From Bacteroidota bacterium (GTDB lineage Bacteria > Bacteroidota > Rhodothermia > Rhodothermales > Salinibacteraceae), in contig JAAAOI010000153.1 in assembly GCA_009908945.1 (NCBI GenBank), forward strand, positions 1-51,946: 51,946 nucleotides of DNA. Direction: 5' to 3'. A program made the position numbers and the translations under genes. Shown one piece after another: positions 35,963-44,515 of the stretch (the stretch's first letter is position 1; every line of letters begins with the position of its first letter). The notes under the pieces were generated by a model. That model did not search any database, was not told the DNA's origin, and saw only the letters and a program-made list of their open reading frames with translations.

Positions 35963-36418
35963 ATGCAACGACCAATTGCTGAACTCATTGCTCATGGGGG
36001 AGTGCTTCTTCATGCCGCGCCCACCACTTCTGTGAGGGCCGCCGTGGCTCTCATGACGGAGCACAACGTAGGGGCCCTCGCCGTACTGTCCAGTGGAGAT
36101 ACGTTGGAGGGCATCTTCACCGAGCGCGACCTGATGACGCGCGTGGTGCACGAGAGCAAGGACCCCGCCACCACGCCGCTGCGTGAGGTCATGACGGCTG
36201 ACGTGGTAGTCGCGACTCAGGACATGGAGCGTCGGCATGCGCTTCACCTTATGGAGGAAAAGCACATCCGGCACCTGCCGGTCTCGGATGGAGATCACCT
36301 GGTAGGCATGGTTTCGATGCGGGACCTGCTTCGGTTTGAGGAGCAGGTGAAGGACCAGCAGCTGCAGCAGATGCGCGAATACGTGCAGGAACGCCCCTAT
36401 CCGCGATACCCCGGCTGA
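35963..36418 (+). CDS. Two-CBS-domain protein
   Basis: A 151-residue protein built of two CBS motifs: the first (about 10-65) with APTTSVRAAVALMTEHNVGALAVL and GIFTERDLMTRV, the second (about 75-135) with MTADVVVATQDMERRHALHLMEEKHIRHLPV and GMVSMRDLLRFEE. CBS pairs bind adenosyl nucleotides (AMP, ATP, SAM) and regulate a partner protein. It has no attached catalytic domain, so it is a free regulatory or energy-sensing unit with unknown partner. It stands alone on the plus strand, convergent with the secretin gene. The start at 35963 (MQRPIAELI) begins the homologous region. Confidence 0.9.
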   Translation: MQRPIAELIAHGGVLLHAAPTTSVRAAVALMTEHNVGALAVLSSGDTLEGIFTERDLMTRVVHESKDPATTPLREVMTADVVVATQDMERRHALHLMEEKHIRHLPVSDGDHLVGMVSMRDLLRFEEQVKDQQLQQMREYVQERPYPRYPG

Positions 36419-36462
36419 GGCGGCCCGCGGCGACCGCCAAGCCCCTCTATTCCCGGGGGCCT

Positions 36463-36500
36463 AAAACACAAAAGGCAGTGCCGGTTGCCCGACACTGCCT
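36463..36500 (-). terminator. Intrinsic terminator after the secretin gene
   Basis: A hairpin with an 11-bp imperfect stem (36474-36484 with 36489-36499, one mismatch) is preceded on the plus strand by an A-rich run (36463-36473), giving a U-rich tail in minus-strand RNA. It lies about 55 nt after the secretin stop and probably ends the pilus/secretion transcript. It also lies downstream of the convergent CBS gene. Confidence 0.75.
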
Positions 36501-36554
36501 CCGCGGTCTACATGCCCGTACTGTTCTATCCACCGAAGAACAACATGCAGCCGC

Positions 36555-37970
36555 TTACTCGTTAGAACCGTTTTGGCGTGTCTCGTCCGTGTCCCCGTCA
36601 GGTGCAGGTGGTGGGCTCGCGGGGGCCGGCTCAGGAGGCCTGTCATAGATCTCCGGGTTGAGGAAGTCCACCCGCTCAGCCGCGTTGGTGTCGAAGCGGC
36701 GCAGTGTACGGTTTATGTCTTCACGGCTGCGGCGGAGGAGGTCCCGCTCAAACGGCCGCTCGGCGCGTTCGCGGAGCGGATCGACCAGGCTGGCCTGCAG
36801 CACAATCAGCAGCTCGCGTTGGATGAGCGTGGTGCTCGTGAGGCCGGTCAGGTAGCGGATCCCGAAGAACCAGCCGGGCAGGTCCTTCAAGATGGGGATG
36901 CCGCGCCGCGACTCGGTCTCTTCCGTGCTAATCAGGCCACCAATCACGGTTTGCTCACCATCTAACAGCATCACCCGCGTCTCCGCCGTGTTGCGGTCTA
37001 CGATGGGGCCCGATGGCGTCACCTGCCCGCTGGAGTTCTCCACGCGGACTTCAAGGTCAATGAAATCGACCAGCGGGGCGCCCAGCGTGTCGGCAATGGG
37101 TTGCGTGATGAGCGTGGGGGTTACATCGATGATGATGCCGGTGTTCACAAACTGGGTGATGGTGTTGCCGGCAAAGTCCCGTGTGGTGAAGGGGATATCG
37201 CTACCAATCTGGATGTTGCCCTCCTCCCCACTCTGCACCGTGACCCGAGGGCTGGCAATGGTCTCGCCCGCGCCGCGCGATTCAGAGATGTTGATAAACT
37301 CTTGCAGGCGCTGCGCGCTCAGTTCTCGCGGGAGCACCACCACGTCCTCCGTGGCGTCGGCAATGCCACCGGTGAGCACTTCGATGTCCCCCCCGGCGCC
37401 ATCACCGGCGAGGAACGAGTTCCAGTTCAGCCCGATTTCCCGCGCCCGGTTCACATCCAGCGAAAAGAGGACCGCGTTAATCTGAATGTCGCGCGTGTCC
37501 AGGTTGAGGCGATCATCGCCCGACACCGTCGTCATGCGGGCCGGCTGCTCACCTGCTCTGGCCTCACCCGCGGCGACTTGCTGCGAAGGGCGTGCCTCCT
37601 CAATGAAGAAGAAGCGATCCGTCTCGCGGTACGTCAGATTGTTGGCCTCCAGTACCAGGTCGAAGGCATCAAAGAAGTACATGCCTGAGATGGAGATACC
37701 AATCTCGCGGGTGCGTCCTTCGGGGTCGATGACTTGCTTCTCAAAGACGCGCCGAAAGATCGGGTTGAGAAAGTCGACGAACTGCTCAAACGAAGCATTC
37801 GGGCTGAAGGACACGATCTGGTCCTGTGGAATGAAGGTTCGGAACTCCCGCTGTGGCGGTTCTTCACGATCCTGCGCCTGACCGGGCACAGCGGTGAGGC
37901 CGATGAGCAGGAGCACAAGCGCGGTGGCCAGGACGGGGCGAGACATAGGGGTTGAAAGCAAGTTCTTCAT
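36555..37970 (-). CDS. Secretin (PilQ/GspD family)
   Basis: A 471-residue outer-membrane secretin. After a signal peptide (about 1-33, ending GQAQD) is an STN/N-like domain (about 50-125, YFFDAFDLVLEANNLTY), a linker, and the secretin core (about 160-395) with ETIASPRVTVQSGEEG, IPFTTRD, and the signature LLDGEQTVIGGLISTEETESRRGIPILKDLP. A Pro-rich tail closes it. It forms the outer-membrane ring of a type IV pilus or type II secretion-like machine. It is short (PilQ is often over 700) and lacks AMIN and several N domains. It follows the PilO-PilP-like gene by 76 nt. Confidence 0.93.
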   Translation of the reverse strand: MKNLLSTPMSRPVLATALVLLLIGLTAVPGQAQDREEPPQREFRTFIPQDQIVSFSPNASFEQFVDFLNPIFRRVFEKQVIDPEGRTREIGISISGMYFFDAFDLVLEANNLTYRETDRFFFIEEARPSQQVAAGEARAGEQPARMTTVSGDDRLNLDTRDIQINAVLFSLDVNRAREIGLNWNSFLAGDGAGGDIEVLTGGIADATEDVVVLPRELSAQRLQEFINISESRGAGETIASPRVTVQSGEEGNIQIGSDIPFTTRDFAGNTITQFVNTGIIIDVTPTLITQPIADTLGAPLVDFIDLEVRVENSSGQVTPSGPIVDRNTAETRVMLLDGEQTVIGGLISTEETESRRGIPILKDLPGWFFGIRYLTGLTSTTLIQRELLIVLQASLVDPLRERAERPFERDLLRRSREDINRTLRRFDTNAAERVDFLNPEIYDRPPEPAPASPPPAPDGDTDETRQNGSNE

Positions 37971-38046
37971 AGGTACGTAGACTCTCGTGGCGGGCCGGAC
38001 GCAGTGCCGGCGGGCGCGTCAGATGAATGGTCGGCAAATAGCGGGG

Positions 38047-39060
38047 TTAGGGGCGCTCGTTGATGGGCTTTAGGGTCCCCCGGTCCTGATGCTGACGGTA
38101 GCGGTTAGGGAGGTTGAGCTCAAGCTCAATATCGTCCACAATGCCACCTTTGTTAAGGCGGGCCCGGACGACGCCCTCCATGGGGTCGACCCTCGTGAGG
38201 CGGCCGAGGTATACGTCTTCGCCCTCCCCCACCGAGACGAACCCGTCGGCGCTGCGGAAGACGGCCCGATCGCCTACGATAGACACCAGCTCGTCGGCTT
38301 CCACGTTGACCAGCTGGTAGGTGTTGGGCGGCAGGCGGTCCATGATGCCCGGGAAGAACGGATTCATTTGCGGCCGCTCATCCGGAAGGACAAACGCTGG
38401 GACTGGCGGCCGGTCGTCGGCGACCTGGCTGACGGGGAGGTCGTACTCCTCCAGCATGGCCAGCGTGGACTCCTCGGGGGCGCTCAGGACGCTGGAGCCG
38501 CCGAAGTAGGCGTCGACCCCCATCCGAAACGACACCATGACCTGCATCCGCTCCGTCCCGCGCTCTTCATCTTCCTTCATGACGTCGATGTGGTCCAGCC
38601 GGACGTCCCGCACGCGGTACATCTTGCGGTTATTTTCCAGCTGCCAGACCACGCGGTACAGGTCGTTGAAGTACCCGCGGCCCTGCACATCGTACGTGTG
38701 GTAGTCGTAGTCGCCCTGCCGCTGCGTCCCCCGAAAGGTCACATCGAAGTTCTCGAAGCCGCGCCGGGTGATTTCGTTGAAGTACCCGATGACCGACGGG
38801 CTGGAGAGCTCATCAGGCAGTTCTTTGTAGCGCGCCTTCCACCGGGCCATCACGTCATCGACCATCATGCGCGTGTCTGCCTGCTCCGACATCAGGGCGC
38901 GCATCTCGGCCTGCTCCATCTCGATAGCTTCCTGCGCTTTTTCCAGGCGCTCCAGCTCGGCGGGTTGCTCCATGTAGGTCACGTAGATGCCGCCGGCAAG
39001 GACGCACACCCACACGACGGACAGCAGGAGAAGGTTGTAAATGTTGTTAGACAGCGACAT
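38047..39060 (-). CDS. PilO-PilP-like fusion protein
   Basis: A 337-residue inner-membrane protein. One N-terminal helix (about 8-30), a coiled coil (about 33-65, rich in Glu/Met/Ala) and a PilO-like ferredoxin fold (about 85-190, with SPSVIGYFNEITRRG and YHTYDVQGRGYFNDLYRVV) are followed by a Pro-rich linker (210-240) and a PilP-like beta domain (about 250-322): LVSIVGDRAVFRSADGFVSV, then VYLGRLTRVDPMEGVVRARL. In typical type IV pili PilO and PilP are separate proteins; PilP, a lipoprotein, contacts the secretin. Here the PilP part seems to be joined to PilO. It follows the PilM-PilN-like gene by 68 nt and precedes the secretin. Confidence 0.72.
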   Translation of the reverse strand: MSLSNNIYNLLLLSVVWVCVLAGGIYVTYMEQPAELERLEKAQEAIEMEQAEMRALMSEQADTRMMVDDVMARWKARYKELPDELSSPSVIGYFNEITRRGFENFDVTFRGTQRQGDYDYHTYDVQGRGYFNDLYRVVWQLENNRKMYRVRDVRLDHIDVMKEDEERGTERMQVMVSFRMGVDAYFGGSSVLSAPEESTLAMLEEYDLPVSQVADDRPPVPAFVLPDERPQMNPFFPGIMDRLPPNTYQLVNVEADELVSIVGDRAVFRSADGFVSVGEGEDVYLGRLTRVDPMEGVVRARLNKGGIVDDIELELNLPNRYRQHQDRGTLKPINERP

Positions 39061-39128
39061 GGATCTGGTAGAGATAAGCGGGTGGAGATGGTGGAGGGCG
39101 GGCGGCTGCGGAGCGTCCGGAGCCCGCG

Positions 39129-40970
39129 TTAGTCGGTAGCGTCGTCGTCGAGGGCGGCGGAAGACATCGGGGGCTGCTCGCCCTCAGCGGCTTGCTGCTC
39201 GGCGATGCGCTCGCGGAGGAAGACCGCCGCTTCCGGCAGTTCGTTGGAGAGCGGTACCCGAAGCGTGTAGGAATAGACCGGCCACTCGCGGATCTCGGCA
39301 AAGGTCAGGGTTTCGATGCGGCCATCCAGCCGTTCGGCCAGGGTTACCACCCCGTCGCGGGAGGTGGCGCTGCCGCTCAGCTGCAGCTCGTTGCCCGAGG
39401 GCTGCCAGCTATCCACCCATAGGCCTTCCACGACGGCCATCTCGCGGGCCGCTTTCTCCATCGCACGGCTCCAGCGGTCGCTGCCCACCATGAGGTCTTC
39501 CAGCACATCCAGTCCGCGCACCACTTCAGCGTGCACGTTCTGCAGGCTATCGATGCGGGCTTGCAGCACGGTGGGGTCGGCGTCCACATACGCGGGCTGC
39601 TGCTGCTCCACCCGGTCGCGGTAGTCCTGAATGCTGCTTTGCAGGGTGAAGAAGCGGGCCACAAAGAAGAGCACGGTGCAGAAGAGCACCACGTACATCG
39701 CCATGATGTGCCAGGTGACGGGCAGCACAAACTGCCGGCGGCGCAGTTCGGCGGGCAAGAAGTTGATGTCGGCAAATGCGTCGGCATACGCCGCGTCGTT
39801 GGCCAGACGCAGCGCCGCCAGCGTAGCGGGGATGGTGGCGGCCTTGCCTTCGCTTGGCGTACCGTTCTTGGTCGGCGGCAGCTCCTCGCGCATGCCCCGG
39901 ACGTGCGCTTCGGGGAAAAACATCTCAAAAGCATCCGCCAGGTCGTCCTCCCGATCTTCGCTGGCCAGCAGCACGTGTTCAATCTCGCCAATGCCGTACT
40001 CATCCTGCAGCAAGAGCACCCGCGAACAGATCGTCTCGGGGGGCTCCACGGCCGTGAGCGAGCGCAGGTTTTCGGTGTGCTTCAGGCGGTCGTCTTCGAG
40101 AAAGAGGACGAGCGTGTCCTCGCTACCGACGCGCACCATGAGGGTGTAGAGCGGCTCGTCCCCTTCCGCGGGGCCGGCGGTATCGGTATCGTCCGCATCG
40201 GCAGCCTTGGCATCGGCCGCATCGGTTGCCTGCGCAGCGACCATGCTGCGCCCCAGGCCCAGGTACAGCGGCACCTCGGTATCCAGCAGCTTGGCCGGTG
40301 GCAGCCGGCGCTTTTCTTCGCGCAGCTCGGTGAGCGTGGTGGCCACCGGGTTTTCGGCACGCGACGTCACGGCCAGGTAGCGGGGCACCCCTTCGTCGGT
40401 GGGCGTCAGGCGCAGAAACGCCACGCGCTCATCATCCGATGCGCCCTCGTGTTGTTCTTTCAGCGCCGCTACCAATTTCTTGCGGCTGACGGCTTTATCC
40501 TTCTCCTCGGTGGCCTTTTCCTCTGGCAGATGCAGTTCTACGGCCGACACATCCGAGGCCTCCAGGGCAAACGCCATCGTGGGGCGGGCATAGCCCAGGT
40601 CCTCGCACTCGGCCAGGATGTCGGCCAGCTCCAGCGCGAAGGATACCGCCACCTGGGCGGAGCTTCCGCCGCTCAGGTCAGCCGCGCCACCCTCCAGCCC
40701 CCCAAACTCGGAGGCAATGAACATATTGTCGACATCGCTTCCGCCTTCGTCTCCAAACTGGATGTTGAAGTCGGAGCCGCTTTCTTCAAGGGCGTCCAGG
40801 TCGTCGCCCATGCTGGCTTCCGGCGTGCTGGCGCCCCGGGAGGAACGCTGCCGCGTGAAGGTCCGCACGAGGTGAAGCCCGTCGCCGGTCTGCTCCAGAA
40901 GCGAGGCATGCAGGGTGCGGCCGGTGACCATCACCCCTAAAATTGTGTTTGCTGCGTTGCGCGATGCCAT
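39129..40970 (-). CDS. PilM-PilN-like fusion protein
   Basis: A 613-residue protein. The first 395 residues resemble a divergent PilM/actin-like domain: NTILGVMVTGRTLHASLLE (a degenerate phosphate-1 strand), VAFSLELADILAECEDLGY, and LYTLMVRVGSEDTLVLFLEDDRLKHTENLRSL, with acidic insertions (about 45-80 and 235-255). Residues 401-413 (DINFLPAELRRRQ) match the PilN cytoplasmic tag that binds PilM; a membrane helix (417-441), a coiled coil and a PilN-like periplasmic domain (about 475-590) follow. Nucleotide-binding residues of PilM are poorly conserved, so ATP binding is doubtful. It sits between the PilT-like and PilO-PilP-like genes. Confidence 0.72.
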   Translation of the reverse strand: MASRNAANTILGVMVTGRTLHASLLEQTGDGLHLVRTFTRQRSSRGASTPEASMGDDLDALEESGSDFNIQFGDEGGSDVDNMFIASEFGGLEGGAADLSGGSSAQVAVSFALELADILAECEDLGYARPTMAFALEASDVSAVELHLPEEKATEEKDKAVSRKKLVAALKEQHEGASDDERVAFLRLTPTDEGVPRYLAVTSRAENPVATTLTELREEKRRLPPAKLLDTEVPLYLGLGRSMVAAQATDAADAKAADADDTDTAGPAEGDEPLYTLMVRVGSEDTLVLFLEDDRLKHTENLRSLTAVEPPETICSRVLLLQDEYGIGEIEHVLLASEDREDDLADAFEMFFPEAHVRGMREELPPTKNGTPSEGKAATIPATLAALRLANDAAYADAFADINFLPAELRRRQFVLPVTWHIMAMYVVLFCTVLFFVARFFTLQSSIQDYRDRVEQQQPAYVDADPTVLQARIDSLQNVHAEVVRGLDVLEDLMVGSDRWSRAMEKAAREMAVVEGLWVDSWQPSGNELQLSGSATSRDGVVTLAERLDGRIETLTFAEIREWPVYSYTLRVPLSNELPEAAVFLRERIAEQQAAEGEQPPMSSAALDDDATD

Positions 40971-41039
40971 AAGTCGAACGAATTACGTGAAGGTCATTTC
41001 GCGGTATCGGTGCCACGGCCACGTTCTTAAGCGGGCGGG

Positions 41040-42338
41040 CTACCCCAGCAGGTGCTTGAGGCGGCGTTTGTTGTTGGCGTAATCGACGGCCGTCTCCATG
41101 GTGATTTGCCGCTGCTGCACCAGCTGATGGAGGTCCTGCTCCAGCGTGGTCATGCCGAGTTTATTTCCCTCCCACATCATCTGATAGATTTCGCCGGTGT
41201 TGTCGTTTTTGATCGCGGCGCGGGCGGAGGACGTCATCCAGAGGACTTCTTTGGCCAGGATCCGGCCGCCGCCCACCTTGGGCAGCAGTTTCTGCGAGAT
41301 GACGCAGCGGAGCACGTCGGCCAGGCGGTTGCGGATGCGCTCCTGCTCCTCCGTCGGGTACTCGGCCACGATCCGGTCGATGGTCTCCACGGCAGAGATG
41401 GTGTGCAGCGTGGAGAAGACCTTGTGGCCGGAGTCGGTAATTTCGAGGGCGGAGGAGATGGTGTCCGGGTCGCGCATCTCCCCAATCACCACGATGTCGG
41501 GGTCCTGCCGTAGCGCCTGCACGATGCCCGACTTGAAGGTGGGTACGTCGCGCCCCACTTCCCGGTGGCGGACGATGCACTCCTTCGGGTCGTGGATGTA
41601 CTCAATCGGCTTGGCCACGATGACGATATGGGCCGGTACGTCTTCGTTGTTGGCGTCGATGATGGCATCCAGCGTGGCGCTCTTTCCGGAGCCCGTCACC
41701 CCGGTCACGAGCGTCAGCCCATCGCGGATGTGGCGAAACATGACACCCTTCTCGATCATGCGCGGGAAGCCCAGCGACGGCAGCGGAAACAGCTCGTCTT
41801 TGATGAGGCGCATGTTCAGCGCCAGGTGCTGGTTGTCGTAATAGCACGTGGCCCGGAAGCGCGTCGGGCGGCCGTCTTTCTCTTTGGCGGGCACCTGATA
41901 CGAGAAGTCGAGCGAGTTCTCGTCCTTGAGCACCTCCAGCTGCCGCTCGTTCAGCAGGTTCAGGAAAAGGATGTCCGTCTCAGCATAATCATACTCGCCC
42001 AGGTCCTCGTACGGCCGCTTTTCGCCGTCGACGCGGTACCAGAAGCGGCCCCGGCAGCCCATCCCGCCGGCGTCCATATCGGACGCGCCGAGGTCGATCG
42101 CGCGGCGGGCGTAGATGCGCATGTGCTCGCGCAGCTGCGTGCGGTCTTTGTCCAGCAACGCGTTTACCTGATCGGCCAGAAAGTGAAGCCGCTCCTCCCC
42201 ATCCATCGACTCGGGGACGGCGTCGCAGACGGTTTTGACGATCTTAGGCAGGGGCGGCACCGACACTGGCTTGGCCGCAGGCCGGCGCGGCGTCTTCATC
42301 TGCTCGTTGACGATGTCGGCCAGGGCGGGATTGCTCAC
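41040..42338 (-). CDS. PilT-like type IV pilus retraction ATPase
   Basis: A 432-residue hexameric secretion/retraction ATPase. An N-terminal extension of about 85 residues precedes the PilT N-domain (GASDMDAGGMGCRGRFWYRVDGEKR). The core shows Walker A GVTGSGKSATLDAI (about 216), the Asp box, Walker B IVVIGEMRDPDT and His box GHKVFSTLHTISAVETIDRI. The VISQKLLPKVGGGRILAKEVL stretch is typical of PilT, not PilB, and the Cys4 zinc site is missing. I chose GTG 42338 (VSNPALADI), but ATG 42299 (MKTPRRPA) is possible. It starts a second transcription unit after a terminator-like hairpin, followed by the PilM-PilN-like gene at 69 nt. Confidence 0.92.
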   Translation of the reverse strand: MSNPALADIVNEQMKTPRRPAAKPVSVPPLPKIVKTVCDAVPESMDGEERLHFLADQVNALLDKDRTQLREHMRIYARRAIDLGASDMDAGGMGCRGRFWYRVDGEKRPYEDLGEYDYAETDILFLNLLNERQLEVLKDENSLDFSYQVPAKEKDGRPTRFRATCYYDNQHLALNMRLIKDELFPLPSLGFPRMIEKGVMFRHIRDGLTLVTGVTGSGKSATLDAIIDANNEDVPAHIVIVAKPIEYIHDPKECIVRHREVGRDVPTFKSGIVQALRQDPDIVVIGEMRDPDTISSALEITDSGHKVFSTLHTISAVETIDRIVAEYPTEEQERIRNRLADVLRCVISQKLLPKVGGGRILAKEVLWMTSSARAAIKNDNTGEIYQMMWEGNKLGMTTLEQDLHQLVQQRQITMETAVDYANNKRRLKHLLG

Positions 42339-42515
42339 GGGGCAGCAGGGAGAGGTCGAGGAATATCGAAAAATCGGGGCGCCGTAATGACCGCTCGAAG
42401 GGCGCCCCAACCACCGAAAGGTATCGCCCTCCGGCCGGGTTTCTTAACCCGAGATGGCTGTTTTTTAGCCCACGGGGCGCACGGTACAGAACGCACCGCC
42501 GGCCGCTTCGAAAGC

Positions 42516-42550
42516 GACCTGACCCGTGACCTGACCCGTGACCTGACCGT
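42516..42550. repeat. Three tandem 12-bp repeats upstream of the pilT-like gene
   Basis: The 12-bp unit gacctgacccgt is present twice exactly (42516-42527, 42528-42539) and once more with a 1-nt deletion (42540-42550). It lies between the hairpin at 42572-42613 and the pilT-like start, in a stretch with no gene. It could be a protein-binding array or a slippage product. Confidence 0.8.
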
Positions 42551-42571
42551 GGCCAAACGGGCGTTGTTGGG

Positions 42572-42613
42572 AAACAAAAAAACGCCACACCCCGGGTAAG
42601 CAGGATGTGGCGT
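42572..42613 (-). terminator. Intrinsic terminator after the third pilin-like gene
   Basis: An 8-bp inverted repeat (42582-42589 with 42606-42613) has on its left an A-rich run (42572-42582), which becomes a U-tract in minus-strand RNA. It lies 25 nt after the stop codon of the 363-residue protein. It would end a transcript of the platform, ATPase and pilin-like genes and separate it from the PilT-to-secretin unit. Confidence 0.75.
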
Positions 42614-42637
42614 GGAATACGTAGGCTTGAGGAATCG

Positions 42638-43729
42638 TTAGTCCCCCGCTTCCTCAAACTCTTCCCCCTCTGCCGCCAACCATTCGTCGTGGGGAATCAT
42701 CTCCACCGTGAAGGTCTGGTCCGACATATCGGGGATATTGCCAAAGTCCTCCAGGACCTTAAAGCCGGTCCCGGGTTCGAGGGCCCAGTCTTTGTGGTCC
42801 GTGTAGCGTCCCTGCTTACGGTCCCATTTGTTCGACCGTCCGCTGGTGGTGTACCCGAACTCTTTGATGGCCTCGTGTTGTTCGCGGCTGAACTTGCGGA
42901 GGTCTTCGAAGGTGAGGCGGTACACGCCGGCGGTGCTCTTGCTCTCCTCCACCATGGCGTACATGCCTTCTGTCATGTCCTCAAATTCTCCGGCGGTTAT
43001 TTCGAGGGCCCAGTGGTAGTGGTTGTACCGGTTGTAATCGAACGGTACCGTGATGTCCGCGTCGCTGTACATGCCCGGGAAGTCCCCGACCGCGTCGCAG
43101 CTCTTGTCCACCGCCAGGACGAAGTTGATCTGCGTGCCGGCCGGGATCACCCGCTCGTAATCGCGGACGGCAACGCCATCGACCCGCGGGATGTGGTTAT
43201 GCCGGTTCTGAGGCGGGAAGAGCATGTCGTGCTCGGGCTCGTAGTCCGGGTCGTCTTCGTAGTCCGGGTCCCAGAGTTCCACATACAGCCCGGAGCAATA
43301 CCCCGCCATGGAGCCATTGTACGAGGACCGTAGCACCACGTCCTCGTCGGCCCGCAGCGTCCGGGTTACGCTCTGGCCGTTCATCGTGTAGGAGGCCTTG
43401 CCGTAGCTGCCGGTTGCCTCCACGATGTAGCCCGAGCCCCCGATGTGGCGGAGGCGCGCGGTGTAGCGCCCGCCTTCGTAATCCCCCTCCAAGGCTCCAG
43501 CCGTTTCAACCAGGTCATCCGGACGGATGTCGGGGTTGTCAAAAATGATACGGCGGGCCTTAGACTCCATCGCGTTGTAGCCCGAACGGGCAATTTCACG
43601 CGCGATGAGCTCTTCCTGCCGATCCGCCTCACTGGCGTCGATGTCCAACGTCGCTTGCGTGGCCTGGTACATCAGAAGCGTACCCCCGATGAGGCCGGCC
43701 ACGACCAATAAAATAGCTGCTTTACCCAT
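42638..43729 (-). CDS. Membrane-anchored pilin-like protein (third of three)
   Basis: A 363-residue protein with an N-terminal membrane helix directly after the start (MGKAAILLVVAGLIGGTLLMYQ), then a long amphipathic helix (about 30-60, SEADRQEELIAREIARSGYNAMESKARR) and a large beta-rich acidic ectodomain with only two Cys (CSGLYVELWDPDY; KSCDAVGDF). The shape matches type IV pilin-like minor components of the PilX/PilY/GspK kind, but I see no leader with a G|F cleavage site. The start ATG at 43729 has a clear GGAGG about 8 nt upstream, so it is well supported. It follows the second pilin-like gene by 78 nt. Confidence 0.72.
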   Translation of the reverse strand: MGKAAILLVVAGLIGGTLLMYQATQATLDIDASEADRQEELIAREIARSGYNAMESKARRIIFDNPDIRPDDLVETAGALEGDYEGGRYTARLRHIGGSGYIVEATGSYGKASYTMNGQSVTRTLRADEDVVLRSSYNGSMAGYCSGLYVELWDPDYEDDPDYEPEHDMLFPPQNRHNHIPRVDGVAVRDYERVIPAGTQINFVLAVDKSCDAVGDFPGMYSDADITVPFDYNRYNHYHWALEITAGEFEDMTEGMYAMVEESKSTAGVYRLTFEDLRKFSREQHEAIKEFGYTTSGRSNKWDRKQGRYTDHKDWALEPGTGFKVLEDFGNIPDMSDQTFTVEMIPHDEWLAAEGEEFEEAGD

Positions 43730-43807
43730 AACACTGCCTCCAATATGATGAAAGTCCTGCACGAGAATCGATGTGTGCGCCGGGGCGCATGCATCGGTGG
43801 GGGTGGA

Positions 43808-44488
43808 TTATCCGCCCGACGACTCCTCCACCGTCAACTGATCGTTGTCGGCGTTGCTAATCATGAGCGTGGAGCCGTAGTACACCTCTCGAAGAAAGGT
43901 GCGGTCGGACTCGTACGGGGTAACCATGGCGAACCGCAGGCGTGTATTTCGAATGTCGCGTGGGTCCACCGCAAAAGGGTCTTCGATAGGGTTGGTGTCG
44001 CGGTCTAAGAGGTCGATGCGCAGGTAGCTCAGCAGGTCATTGCTCTGGCCGTCCGGCTCCTCGGGCTCGGCGCCCACCGTCCGGTAGCGCTGCATTGCGT
44101 AGACCGGCAGCACGCGCTCGCTGGAGGTGCCCTTGCCCAGCGTACGGGTCCCGACCTCGCTCAGCTCGTAGCGCACCTGAACTTGCAGCGTGTCAATGTC
44201 ATCGACCACGACCTGCAAGCTGTCGTAAACAAACGTAAAGTCGGTCGTCACACCCACAGCATTGGTATCCAAGGCCGTGATGGCCAGCTCGTCGCGGCTC
44301 ATGTTGCGCCCCATAAAGAGCAAGTCATCCTCCAGCCAGGTTGCCATTTGTTGCGCCTGACTCTTGACTGTGTACGTGGCTGTCCGCTCGACCATCACCT
44401 CGTTGAGGCGCTGGGTGGAGGCCAGCACAATGAGCAGCACCATCGCGCCGATCACCGTTGCCGTCAGGTTGTCGTATAAAAAAATCAT
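43808..44488 (-). CDS. Membrane-anchored pilin-like protein (second of three)
   Basis: A 226-residue protein. A membrane helix near the N terminus (about 8-25, LTATVIGAMVLLIVLAST) continues into a helix rich in Glu/Arg/Thr (MVERTATYTVKSQAQQMATWLEDDL), as in pseudopilins. A beta-rich acidic ectodomain follows, with TDFTFVYDSLQVVVDDIDTLQVQVRY and LRFAMVTPYESD. There is no Gly-Phe prepilin peptidase site before the helix; the short MIFLYDN leader lacks the usual charged part. It follows the first pilin-like gene by 27 nt. I call it pilin-like from topology and neighbours, not from a recognised family. Confidence 0.7.
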   Translation of the reverse strand: MIFLYDNLTATVIGAMVLLIVLASTQRLNEVMVERTATYTVKSQAQQMATWLEDDLLFMGRNMSRDELAITALDTNAVGVTTDFTFVYDSLQVVVDDIDTLQVQVRYELSEVGTRTLGKGTSSERVLPVYAMQRYRTVGAEPEEPDGQSNDLLSYLRIDLLDRDTNPIEDPFAVDPRDIRNTRLRFAMVTPYESDRTFLREVYYGSTLMISNADNDQLTVEESSGG

Positions 44489-44515
44489 AGCCGTTGGGGC
44501 GCCACTGGGGCGCGC

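Noticed and set aside
39531-40940. 469-residue plus-strand frame opposite the PilM-PilN-like gene
   Set aside because: It is antisense to a gene with clear membrane and PilN-like features and shows only shadow composition.
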